From Litomosoides sigmodontis (taxonomy: Eukaryota; Nematoda; Chromadorea; Rhabditida; Onchocercidae): a DNA stretch of 64,000 nucleotides. Made by a program: the position numbers and the translations under genes. The notes beneath the pieces are model-generated. The model was given only the letters and a program-made list of their open reading frames with translations, did no database searches and had not been told where the DNA came from. The stretch covers positions 8,197,865 through 8,261,864 of the forward strand of contig OY718806.1 of the NCBI GenBank assembly GCA_963070105.1. The letters are read 5' to 3'. This document shows, in pieces, positions 41,247 through 56,244 of the stretch. Each line of letters begins with the position of its first letter. The stretch's first letter is position 1.

Positions 41247-44200
41247 TCAAAATACACCAAAATCCCATAACTTGACAGTCATGTCATAAGAGCCCGATAC
41301 GATTTGTTGGTCACTGAATTGCACGCACGTAACACCGTCGGTATGGCTATAAAGAGTGCACAATCTTTCACCTGTATGCAAATTCCATACCTAAATTTCA
41401 CACGATTTATTACAGATATTTGAATAAAGCAACGCGTGAAAATTATTAAAATAATTAGCGAAAGACCAAAGAACGCACTTTAATAGTCCGATCATCTGCT
41501 GCAGAAACGATTCGCCACGAATCGACCTGAAGGCATCGAACTACACCTGTATGACCTTCACTTAATTTCCAATCCAGTGTTTGCACACACTTTCCAGTCC
41601 GCAGATCCCACATCTTAAAACTGTGAAAAATTTCCGAAGTTAATTCAAAAGGTGTTCAAATAAAAAGCACCGCGTATTGCTCTTGTGGAACCGCGAGTGG
41701 TGCGAAAACTGACCTGAATTGCAATCAGAAGTTTCCTAGATTCTGGAAAATTCACAACTTAAAACTGAGCTTCAACAAACGAGAAAGTCATCATCTTTTA
41801 TTAAAGCATAAATAAGATAAAAGCAATTTTATACAAAAAATTCGAAAATTTAACCTTAATTGTTCGATCGACAGATCCTGATACAATCCTTTCATTATCG
41901 AATCGAAGACATGTTACAGCATTATCGTGTGCGTTATGCAAAGTCATTGCACAAATATCCATTCGCTCATCCCAACACTTAAACAAATGCCTTTACAGTT
42001 AACGTGAATTTTGTTCAGAACAATAAATCTTATACTAAAAAAGCAGTGGAAGGAAAATAATGATTTTCTTAAGCATCTTCACTTGTTATACGTCTTTCTT
42101 AGATTCATTCACTTTTGAACAGCGACTAACTTTCATTGATAGATCCGCCGACCCTGATACAAGCAAATGTTCATCAGATTGCATGCAGATCACTGCTCCA
42201 TTATGTCCTCTAAACATATACATTATTATACAAGAACAGACAAATCAATAATGCAACCCTCCAACTTCCATTGTAAATTGAGCAAATCTATAACTGATAA
42301 AATTAAAAGCACTGAGAATTGAAACAGTTTGCACAATTAGCTTCTTTTATTATTACTTTTATCATTTTTTACCTTGCATATATTTATTATATATATATGT
42401 ATATATTTTATTGTTACATATATATTTTATTATTCCTTTGTTGGGAAATAATCAGATTCTTACTAATTTGATTTTTGTAAAACTTACAACAAAGTCTTTG
42501 CACACTGCCCTGTTTCGGTAGACCATATCTTCAAAGTATGATCATACGAGCCGCTGATTAATCGTTCCTTCTCCATCTAAATAAAATTCAACTTGAATAC
42601 TATTGGTAAAATAGTTACTCTAATTTGATGATCAAAAGCAAGGTAGTATTTAAAAAAAAAGCATAACATAGCTTTTAATAAAAAAAAAATGCAGTGTTCT
42701 TTTTAGGAAAAAACTGCAGAAATTACCTGCAAACATCGTACGTAGTTTGAATGTCCGATCATTGTTTGGCGACAAGCAATGGAAGACCACGTTCGATTTA
42801 CAGCAAGACCCCAAACCTTCACGATTTTTTCATTGTAATGAAGTTATTTTCTTGAACTCATTAAATTGCATCCTAATCACATTTATTCCTAACCCTTTGA
42901 TTTGTAACAGTTGTTATGTAATATAAAGCGAGAGTGTATATTAAATATTAAATAACAGCACCAGTATCTTCAAATTATTGCAGTGAAACATGTCCTTTAA
43001 AATAGTCCTGATCTTAGAAACATAACTTTTGTATGAAATCTAATGAAGTAGTACCAACCTTAATTGTTAAATCGTTGGAGCCAGAAGCAAGTCGATTACC
43101 ATTTAGATGCAAGCAACGGACGGTATCCGAATGGCCTGTTAGTGTCATGGTACCTACACCGGACGTAGCGGAACTCTTCATATCCCAGACACGAATTGTA
43201 TTATCGCTGCTTCCAGACACAATTCGATCACCGTCGAACTGGACGCACGATATACCTGAAATTTGTTACGACCACAATACTCCACTAGTTTAGGTAATCA
43301 GCAGTTAGAAATGATGTAGTTTGAATTTGCGGATAAGTAAGATACCACAACTGTTTTAACACGATTTAATTAATCAAGTGATTTTACCGACGAGACACCA
43401 TCAACTACTGATCCGCAAAATCCATTTAATCAAAATATCGGTGCAAAATTTAACTAAAAACTACTTTGAGAATAAGGCAAAACACTTACCTTGAGTATGA
43501 CCCTCATATGTGCGGATAACACAACGACCTGCATGCCAGTTTCTCCACAAACGATAACGCTCACCGAATGCATCCTTCCACAGCACTACACCATCTCGTG
43601 TTGTGTGCTTCTTCAATTGTTCATTTTCAGTTTCAGCTGAACACAGTCGAAACATGCGTTGAAGCGTGCACAGTCTTTTCCACAAGCATGGTGTCATGCA
43701 TAAATTTCTCCAAGCAGTACATACCAACATGCATTTGCAAAGTGACTCTGAAATAAAATTATAAATCAACAAGATATGTGATCAAAAATTTTACATTCAT
43801 CATTGAATAAGAGCAATAAATCCGAGAAAACAAAAATAGCCTTCATAGTTAACAAAAGCTAGACAGCACTTATTGTTGGCTGTCTCTCCGCATGGAGATT
43901 AAAGGTAATTCTCACGACAGTGATTCTAACTGAATCCAGACATATAACAGTAGCGAAGGCTTACTATTGTGCATTTCTATGCTTTTCTATTTAAAAAAAA
44001 AAACAAGTTAAACAATCTAACAGTCCTGATAATCACGCTGAAACCTATTACCAATACAAATTTCACTACAGGTCTTCACACAATTATACGAGTCATGCTT
44101 CCATTGTTACATACGTGCTTTAGGTATAATAGTGGTGAAAGTACAATGAAGTTCTTACTTGGATCCAAAAGACGAAAAATTTTTAAAGCAATTGGCAGAG

Positions 44201-44861
44201 GGAGTGTGCTAAACAAATCGATCTCATCAGTGTCCACATTGTTGCGGATTTCTTCCAACAACGATGTTGCATACGCCAAATTTGATGGGTCACAGACATT
44301 CTAGAAAATATGTTGGGATCAGTATTGATAGTCAAAGTAAAAGCTTCAAAAATAAAAAGCAAACGATGACGTCAAAATCATTGTTACCAATATCTCGAAG
44401 AGCAGAGCATTTTTCTGTTCCGTATCGGTATGTTTCAAGTGAAATCGAAGATACTGAAATTAGATTTACTTACAAAACAAAGCCACATAACAGTCAAGTT
44501 GTGCTTAAAAATCATCATACATTAGCGCTATTGCATTGGGAAGGTTATAAATGATATCTATATAATTGAAATGAAGCATGGTATGTCACGTAGCGAGAAT
44601 ATATGTCATTTGTTGACATCGCTGAGCCACAAGCAGATATGTTCGAGTAGAGTTTAAATAATTAATCCATGTTAGTCACTGGAGACAGAAAACTACAGTA
44701 ACCTTTACAAGATCAACATCAGCAACGAAATCATGGGCTGGATCACATGTCGAACCGTTCATTTTCTTCCGTTTACTCGTTGATAGTGAGCAGTCACCCA
44801 AAGATGAACACATAGCTGACGTTGAAGCCTTGTTAGCCTCACGTGATCTATGTTCATCCAT
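41247..44861 (-). CDS. F-box / WD40 repeat protein (SCF substrate receptor)
   Basis: Likely substrate adaptor of an SCF ubiquitin ligase: an F-box to bind Skp1 and a WD propeller to bind the target. Exon 1 (44861 to about 44703) is a Ser/Lys-rich leader. Exon 2 (44303 to about 44165) and exon 3 (about 43750-43490) carry the F-box: LFSTLPLPIALKIFRLLDPS, then SLCKCMLVCTAWRNL and CLWKRLC. WD repeats follow: GRCVIRTYEGHTQG, RIVSGSSDNTIRVWDM and TLTGHSDTVRCLHL (43250-43060), MIGHSNYVRCLQ (42740), SGSYDHTLKIWSTETGQC (42560-42490), GHNGAVICMQSD and VSGSADLSMKV (42210-42120), AVTCLRFDNERIVSGSVDRT (41980-41860), VVRCLQVDSWRIVSAADDRT (41580-41470), and GERLCTLYSHTDGVTCVQFS with SGSYDMTVKLWDF (41390-41247). 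About seven or eight blades. Neither the FBXW7/sel-10 nor the beta-TrCP/lin-23 sequence matches well, so the ortholog is left open. Confidence 0.9.
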
Positions 44862-45371
44862 TACCCTAAAACATCAGAAGTAAACAAAGTTGAAAACATG
44901 ATTACCACACAAGATGTCTGAATCGTCGTAAATCACTAGCTTTTGCATCATCAATTAGCTCAGATTCTTCACCTGTACGGACACCGAGAAACAGAAAAGG
45001 AGGTGTGGTGAGGTCTTCCCCTCTCGAATGGACGGATGTCATTCGTCGGCAATGATGACTAGAAGCGATGAGTTCCCAGTCTCCCGGCGCTGCAGCACCG
45101 GGGCACTGAAACGAGCTTGTATTTCAAATAACTTCTGGATCTGATCTGCTTCACGGTGTTACAGAGTTAAAAGCGACGAGTTCGAACAGAGTCTTTTTGC
45201 GGTTTTTGTTGGTAGTTTACTGTTACTTTCGCAGTCCTCCCGTGATAGGCTCCGTTGAATTACGTGGGCTGGCGCACTACTGCCCTTCAGGAGTTCAGTA
45301 AGGGAGCTGTATTCTCTAACAGATATTTAAGTAAAGTAATTTTACTTCTATAATAGTATATAGTAATAGCA
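44862..45371. promoter_or_regulatory. GC-richer island upstream of the F-box/WD gene
   Basis: Sequence at about 44985-45280 is clearly richer in G+C and CpG than its surroundings and lies just 5' of the minus-strand F-box/WD start, so it is a candidate promoter island. A similar island precedes CAF-1 p60. No named element is recognisable. Confidence 0.4.
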
Positions 45372-45599
45372 ATGGCCTCTAAATTTATAATACCTAATAG
45401 TCCCCAAATTCCACCGAACAACCTTAAGAACCTTTCTTGTGAACACGTACAACCGCCCTCTCCACTTCTTTTCACCATGCAACCCCCTCCCCCTCCCCCT
45501 TTTCCTTTCCCTTTTACTTCCCTTTCACCGCAAGTTGAAGATGGAAATTACCGGGAACAGCCGCACGTGAACAACCAAGCGTATGAACAACAGAAATGA
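45372..45599 (+). CDS. Small proline-rich ORF, doubtful
   Basis: A 75-codon frame with a Pro/Phe-rich centre (QPPPPPPFPFPF) and a polar end (NNQAYEQQK), divergent from the F-box/WD gene. It is GC-richer than flanking DNA. There is no homology I recognise, no clear splice sites and no supporting family. It could be a first exon, a small secreted or disordered protein, or chance in a pyrimidine-rich promoter tract. Confidence 0.25.
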   Translation: MASKFIIPNSPQIPPNNLKNLSCEHVQPPSPLLFTMQPPPPPPFPFPFTSLSPQVEDGNYREQPHVNNQAYEQQK

Positions 45600-48500
45600 G
45601 CCGTGTTTTCAAAGAATTTTCTTTTATTAGGTTAGCGAAATAACTTTCAAATTTTTCCATTGATTTCAAATTTTCCAATTTTCGAAGAAATTAGCATATA
45701 GAATAGAAGTGATTTGGAAAGAGGAAAGAGATATTTTTTTAGTCCGGAATGTATGGACATGATGACTTGTTCAGAATTCATTTTCGTATTTTTTACTAAT
45801 CTCCGTAAACAATCATTTTACGCAGTCAATTCGGAGCAAACTACCTTTGCTACAAGTAACTGACTTATGTAATGCTGAAACGTGAAACGTTTTTGACATG
45901 ACGTGAAATGACATGAGAAAAAATAACTTTTATGGTCTATAAATTGATTTAAGTGAAAAATCTCACCCCCTTCATCTTCACATTTTCCTGCACGACGGAT
46001 AACTTATGAAATGCTATGTTTTAAATTACGTATGTATGCTATGTTCATTCACCATAAGTGTGCTTTCAATCACTGACGACATAACTTTGTTCTTGAAAAA
46101 GGTAGACATTATGAGCGTATTGTTTCTTCTAAAGTATTATTTTTAGTAAACAACTTGGCGTTACGATGTGATGTTCCATACGTCTTTTCATCTTTTTTCA
46201 TTCGGTGAGTTTTTATTTCGTTGGTATTGAAGTGCATCCATGAAGTGATAGAATTCGTCCATGACTTACTTTGTTTTGCAACTCGACTTTGACGTTATTG
46301 ATTACGGACAAATTCTTTGCCAGAATTTTAAGTATCTACTAAAGTTTTAGGTGTAGAAGAAAGGTATAGTGTTAATGGCTAGTACTGTAGATTTCAATCG
46401 AAATACTATACAATGTATTCCAAAGTTATTGTCCTTAATGTTCGGTAACATAGCATAATATTTTTCACATTGGCCGATCGGTTTTCGAAGCATCTCAAAG
46501 TAGAAAAAGGTGAGAAGAGTGCACGACCATTATCTGTTTTTTCGTCCAGATTTGATTTATCTACGATATATTAAAAGTTATTGCAGAATATATTGCCTAA
46601 AATTTGAAATTTGCTTCAATCGAACTTTTTTATCTCAAGCTATCTGCTCTAAGCTTTTCTTCCCTGGCTGATGTTTAGATCAGTCCGGAAAAATGTAAGA
46701 TTTGGTTTTGTTTTTTAATATGGAAATCAATGGGTGGCTTCATTTCTGTTCTACAACTGTTTCAACAGTGTGTGTGCTGTTTATCTTTAACTAATTAGCT
46801 TTTTATTTCAGGAATATTTTTACTTCTTACAACGTCCTTGTATTTCTTCTTGTAAGTTATGTTTCAAATCTAATGTTTTCTTTCGCATTTTTTTTTATCA
46901 TTGCTTGATAAGTGTGTTCTAATTTTAGAGAAAATTAAATCCACATACAGAAAATTTGCGGTGTCGTTACCTGGTTTTTTTTCTTTGCAACAGTATCGGG
47001 AAGCGATAATTTGTTTCAACAATTCGGATACTGTCTTCATTTTTGGACCGCGTGTCCGGATTCCTTTCTTATGGATTTGTGGTTTTGAATTGCCTATTCC
47101 ACTGAGTGATTTTTTGTTTGTTCATTAGATTTTATTTCTAACTCTAGTGGTAGGTCGCGACTTATTTTTTCCAATCATAAATCATCTTTTAAGAATAAAA
47201 CAGCGTAGACGCTAAGGCCCTATTTTCATGTTCAGTTTTTTGTCGATTTATAATTTTCAGATTAGTGCGCTCTTACTATTCGCAGTTACAATTTGAGTTC
47301 TCAGAGTGTAGCTATTAAGCTGCAATAATGGATGAAATTCCTGACAAAAAGCGAAAATTTGCATAAATGTTCATATATTATCTGCATTTAATCAGCAATA
47401 AGTTTCTCATTTTCAAACTGGATTCTTTAATATCATAGATGGTTATTTTGAAGCCGGAAATTTTAATGAATTACAGGTAGATTTGTATCACCAATGTACG
47501 CACGCTAATTTCGCTGACTACATCGGTGGATGTAGAAACGATTATAACGCTAAGGAAATTTTTATGGATGGTTCTTTCAGGTATTTTATTCAACAGTCCT
47601 TTCGCGTTTATGCATTGTGTAGTGTATCTTCTTGCATTACGCGATACCGTCTTCACGCGATTTCAAATTCAAGGTTACACTGAAGAAAAGTGTATAAATG
47701 CATGTAGTATAGTCTGGAACAACCGTGCAGATTTAACTTAGTATCAAAGTGTAGAAGAATCATACTAGAATTCCCCAGGATTTTAGTATAACCATATTTC
47801 TGACGAACAACATTCTCAATTCTTCCAGTCATTACTGCCTGAAGTAGGAGGACACAGATATTGCTTTCTAATGCTTCTTTGTTGTTCCATGTTTTATTGT
47901 CCAATCTTCATAAGATTTTTCTGATAATGGGATCATTTTATTGTCATGGTGCTAGCTGTCGATTTTCCTTTTGGTAATTTAGTGAAGTTTTAGAGTTGTA
48001 TGTTTTTATTTATCAAGCTGTTTCAACCTTCACTCCGGAACGTAACTGTAACAACCACAATAAACATTGGGAAAAACATAAAATACTACTGAAATAGCTT
48101 CTCACTTTATAGGTGATTAATACTGTAATATCTGTTGGGAACACGAAAATTCCCATTCTTTATTACAAGATCTTTACAATCATATTTATCAAAAAGAGGA
48201 AGCAAGGGAGATCAGTGATGAAAAAATAAGGATAAAAACTAGTAAAGTTACAAAGTTGTAGACGGCTCAGTGAGCGTAGGATTTTGATTCCTTTTGCATG
48301 TCCACGGAAGTTGATAACAATTGAGGCTTTGGAAGAATCGAAATTTTTTTTTTTAAAAACCAATTGTGTTCAGTTTCAGATTTCTTCTACCTTTTTGCTA
48401 TAGTAGATTTAAGGACAGAAGCAATTGCTTTTTCATGCTTTTATCATCTGCTACTGATCTGTCTCATAGTAGAGATTTATCTGAGTATTTATTCCAAACA

Positions 48501-50771
48501 AATGTGGGTTTTTTGAGTACGACATAACTTTTCACATAAAGCGAGGATAAATCCCAATTATATCCTTTTAAGGATTTTCAGTTACTCCCTTCTCCTCAAT
48601 TTTTTTCGCATACCGAGTTTTTATAAGACATGTTCGAAGCTACGGGAACAGCTTTTTTTTTCATTTCTTAGTGATCATTTGACGTCTTCAGGTATTTTTC
48701 GTTTAATATATGAAGAGGGGGGGGGGGGGGGGGGGGGGGATGATGAGCTGTTGTATGTGGCTGGTGGTTTATCCATTCATATTAGCTTCTAGCTTTGCTT
48801 AAACGAAGTTGAAATAAAGCTTTAAAGAGGTGTTTTAGAAGGCGAGAAAGAGTGGGGTGGCCTGGTTTTATTGCAATTCTTATCGCAAAACATATATGTG
48901 CTTATTGAAGTGATATACAGACTTCAGCGTGATGCTGCAAGCACTTATTGTTTTCATGTTCCAAATGTCGAGGACGAATGAAGTCATGTTGATCATTTTT
49001 TTCTCCACATCCCTCCATTTCATATTATTATTCAGTGAAAATTTTAAATGTCATGTTTTTTGTTCCCAAAAAGCTTTTGAATGATTTTTGAATTTATTAA
49101 TGCTATTAGTTCTTTTGAGTCTTTTATCAAACCGAGCTGAGTAAATAAGTTTGTTAAATGAAACATTAATTTTATGAAAATTGGTTTCATGCATTGCTGC
49201 AGTTAATATTGTCCTAGGTGAATAAATAAAGGAAATCCATATTTTACGCAACATTACTGTTCTCACATTGCCTGAGTCATTAATTGGTATTGTAATATAT
49301 AGGGAATAAATATTATATTGACTCATCTACCGCTTAATTGAAAATTTTAATTTGTTTTTGATTACCCAATTTTTGCAAAAATTTTGTTGCTAATTCTGAA
49401 TTATTTTATAATACTAAATAAATAATTACAATTGCTGCATAATGGGTGACGTTTGCACAGCAAGATGGTATATATACACTGTCACACCTTTCTCGTAGAA
49501 TATGTTAGTGTGATGGCTTTCTTTGCCTTCTCATTAATGTACAAAATCATTCCGAGAACTTCATGTAACTCTCAAAATATTTATCTGTTTGTCTCAAGCT
49601 GAGGTACAGGGATGCGCTAGGAAAAAAAACTGTTTAGCACTGAAAAACAGTGCTGGAATTGGGTAGGAAACTAACGATCATACATACCGAGATTTGGAGA
49701 ATTCAAATCAATCTTTCATTTTTGCTTTAACAAAACAACTTTCAAGCCTTTCAACTTTTCTCACACATTCTTGGTTCAAAAGAGGTATCGGTTTTATCTT
49801 TGGTGTGCTGTTTAGGTACAAATAATAATGCGCGGCTTTAATTTTTATTTTAACATTCTCCGCAACCCTTGTACGTACAGCTTGATGATTCCGAAAGGAA
49901 TTTGAGAATTTTTGTGAAATGAATTGAATTTGGATATTACATGGTCCGTTTCGTAATGAACTTGAACACAAATATGAAGGAAGAGTTTAATTTTGATCAT
50001 TTTAGCTAAATTTCTTTGCTCATAATATCATCGTCACTCATAATTGCAGGCAATAGTATTAACTTAGTTTAATATGTTTGTTTAATATATGTTTAATATG
50101 ACTGCTTTAATATGTTTCAAGGAATGGTTGAGTAAGCAAGCTTCATTCTGTTAAATCTTCAAAATCATTTTTGTTTGAGGTTGCGAGTGGAGAGTTTTTC
50201 TTTTTCCTTATTAATTCAACAATTGCATTACGTAGGTATTTCGATGACTGAGCACTGAATAGATCGTGTAGAAAATCAATTTGCAGTTTTGCCAAGATGA
50301 ATTTGATTATTAATTACTACCGCCAAGTAAAAATTCGTATTTTTATCTGTGCAAGTTGGACAACATATGATGGTTATTGAAAATATGTTAATAACAATTG
50401 TTTTTTTTTTGTCGTTATAACTTTATTATGAAATTATGATACAATGATAGTAATGATGTTCGGTATTTATTTGTGAAGTTATCAATGGTTTAAACATTTA
50501 ATGGGTAGAGTGTTAAATATTTGAATGGTTTTTTTTCTTCTATTTTGCTATGGTTAATAACACACAGAAATGCAAACGTTTTAGCATGATGTAAATGCTC
50601 TGAGAAGTAGTAAAAAAATTTGCGTGGAAGAGAGGGAAAGTATTGTTTTGGCAAAATTTTAATGCTTAGAAATAATTCCCAAAAAATATTCTGTTTTTTT
50701 TTTTGTAATTTTTGTGCGAATGATTGATTTGATAATGAAATATCGCTTTCTCAAAATACCGCTAGTTTATA
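45600..50771. other. Gene-poor region upstream of GDP-mannose dehydratase
   Basis: About 5.2 kb of AT-rich DNA. Frames of 60-90 codons occur on both strands (for example 47526-47741 plus, 49051-49326 minus, 49708-49971 minus), but none shows a domain or supporting splice structure; their lengths are as expected by chance. A 23-base G run lies at 48717-48739. The DNA next to 50771 presumably holds the dehydratase promoter. Confidence 0.5.
48717..48739 (+). repeat. Uninterrupted run of 23 G
   Basis: A homopolymer of about 23 G in AT-rich intergenic DNA. The exact length may be affected by sequencing or assembly. Confidence 0.85.
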
Positions 50772-53524
<2,753 letters not shown>

Positions 53525-53796
53525 AATAAATGTGCAATATATACACATATACACAAATACATACATATGATGTACACATACAGCAGCCACTTTATTTCCT
53601 TTCCATTTCTTTTAATATGAAAAGATTTTTCAGTTGTTAAGAAATGAAATTTGCAAATCAGTTGATGTATGTACGGCTACCACTGTTCATCAATAATTTA
53701 TATGATTATACGATGTTGGACATAAGGGATCCATGATTCAGTAAGACATAAGAGACCCCATAACATAATGAAATTGTGTCACAGATTAGTAAACCT

Positions 53797-54145
<349 letters not shown>

Positions 54146-56244
54146 TGACGTGAAAATGTTAGTAAAATATAACCTGAAGAAAAAAACAGAAGAGATGTTA
54201 TTAACAGTATGCGAACCCGCTTTATCTTCTTTCATTTCACGTTATTATCGATATCAGAATAGACATCATTTATCGCTAGTAGCATCCTTATATGTGCATA
54301 CTTCAATTAAAGCTCAAAAACGTAAAAAGCCTGCTTCCCGGATAAATCTACAATTTGAGCGAGGTGTGAAACAGACCACAAGCTACTCGGCTCGAATCCG
54401 TGTGTTATTCGAGGAACATAAAACAGACAGTACATAACAGTAATAGGTGTCTTCTTAAATCATTATCAAAATAATTACCATATTGATGGGATGGTATCAG
54501 TAACAGAGAGCTTACCATAAAGTTAATTCAAAATAATAGGCATAAACCTATGATAAGCACCGCAATTTCATGATACCGACCATAAAACAACCTACAACAG
54601 GAAAAAGACTACCTTATCCAAAAATGGTTTCCTATTCAAGAACCCTGACGAAACATCCACCTTAATTTAAAAAAAGCACTTAGAAATAGCAAAAGAATAG
54701 CAATACTAGATGTACAATAAAAACGTACAATAATTCCTTGCAAATTCTTAGTTGCAGTAAATTGAACTAAGAACGAGCGGAAGCGCTCTCCACCCTACGC
54801 TCACATCCTGTTTACATTACAAACCTAACTCCAACATTGCTATCAGCAAATCACCAGCAACTCGGAAACCAACCGTTTCACTACCCACAAAATTTAGCAA
54901 CGCACGCAAATTACGGGAGACACTAACGCGGATGTTCCATAAGTGTTAGTTCGAACCACTGTGAAAACTATAACTGTCCCAATGTCGCCATCACTACGGT
55001 AATTTACCTGTGTGAAATGCGTTTTAAAGGATTGATTGATCTAACAAGTTCAAAGTTGGATGAATCCTGTGTTCCTGAGTTATGGGATGGTGCAACAATT
55101 TGTCCTTGCTAGTTGCCGTATAATTTTTTTCACTCGTAGTTCACAAACCATGATTAACATTTGTTACACGCTGCGACACAATATCATAACAGTCACGCAG
55201 CGGACGCTTGTTGCATGACAAATAACACATTATATTTTAGCACTTCCTTGCATTTCTGTAATGTTTTTTAATGGATTCTTAAAATATTTGACATTTGTAA
55301 CTCCTTCGATCATGATGTACATTTACTGGTTCCACGTATGGCAATATTTTTTTAAAATGAACTTAACAAAGTAACAACAAAATGAAAGACACACCATGCC
55401 ATACATTTGAATATAGATGTGAAAGAAGTGGAAGCACATTCTGTGAAATAGCTTTCTTGTATTATTGTTCTAATTTTTTCATAGAAATATGAGTTAAAAA
55501 AAAGCGAACACTGATGTTACTCTAAAGCGGAGCTTTAAGATAAATTTGTGTCGGCGAAATCACATACAAGCACTGGGTATATTATTTCGTTTCAGTACAA
55601 GGAAGCCTTTTCTATTATGAATTAAATATATGGGTAGAAGGTAATGCAACAAGGTAATATTTTTAGAAAGAATGGGAAAAAAAGTTGAAAATATTAAAAG
55701 AACAAGCATGATAAGAAGCAGTGCAAGTACCTACATTCAGTATAGAACGAAGAAAATATCGGGACAATATCACAGACTTATCTTAACAGTAAATAAATCT
55801 CCTGTTAGACCAAATCAATGGTTAAAACATGCATGGGTTTAGCTGTACCTACTTAAATACTGTGACCTGTAACAAAAGCACATGACTGTCACTTAAGGCT
55901 TTTTTGATCAGTAGGTTAAGTGTTGCCTAACTTAAAGAATAAGTATTTTAAAAATATGGGTAGAGATTTATAGCTGCTCACATAAATAAAGAATCTTATT
56001 AACAGAGATAAGAATTGCCATGACACATTGTTTCAATTTATACATTAATATCAATGATAGTGATGCACAAAGTAGGAAATGTTAGCAACTGAGAAAAACG
56101 TTACCTTTCAAATACCATTCGATTAAAAAATAATTGTCTTTGAAATATTTCCTTAAATACCTTGGCGAAGGAAATTTTAAGATTTTTCAGTCCTATGAGA
56201 CATAAATTTAAATAGCTTATAAAAAACATAACAATTTACTAAGA
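54146..56244. other. Intergenic region upstream of TMA7
   Basis: About 2.1 kb between the 3' end of the nucleotide-sugar transporter and TMA7. The 95-codon plus-strand frame at 54150-54437 has no family features. The remainder is AT-rich without a recognised gene. Confidence 0.5.

Noticed and set aside
47471..47904. Overlapping 60-83 residue ORFs on both strands
   Set aside because: No domain, no consistent splice structure, and several frames are open at once, which points to local composition.
45600..50771. Bacterial-endosymbiont (Wolbachia-type) insertion or mobile element, expected in filarial genomes
   Set aside because: No bacterial gene fragment, transposase or reverse transcriptase frame, or terminal repeat could be seen here or elsewhere in the window.
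54150..54437. 95-residue plus-strand ORF divergent from TMA7
   Set aside because: Its start overlaps the TMA7 5' region in antisense; no domain, and a frame of this length is expected by chance in this much sequence.
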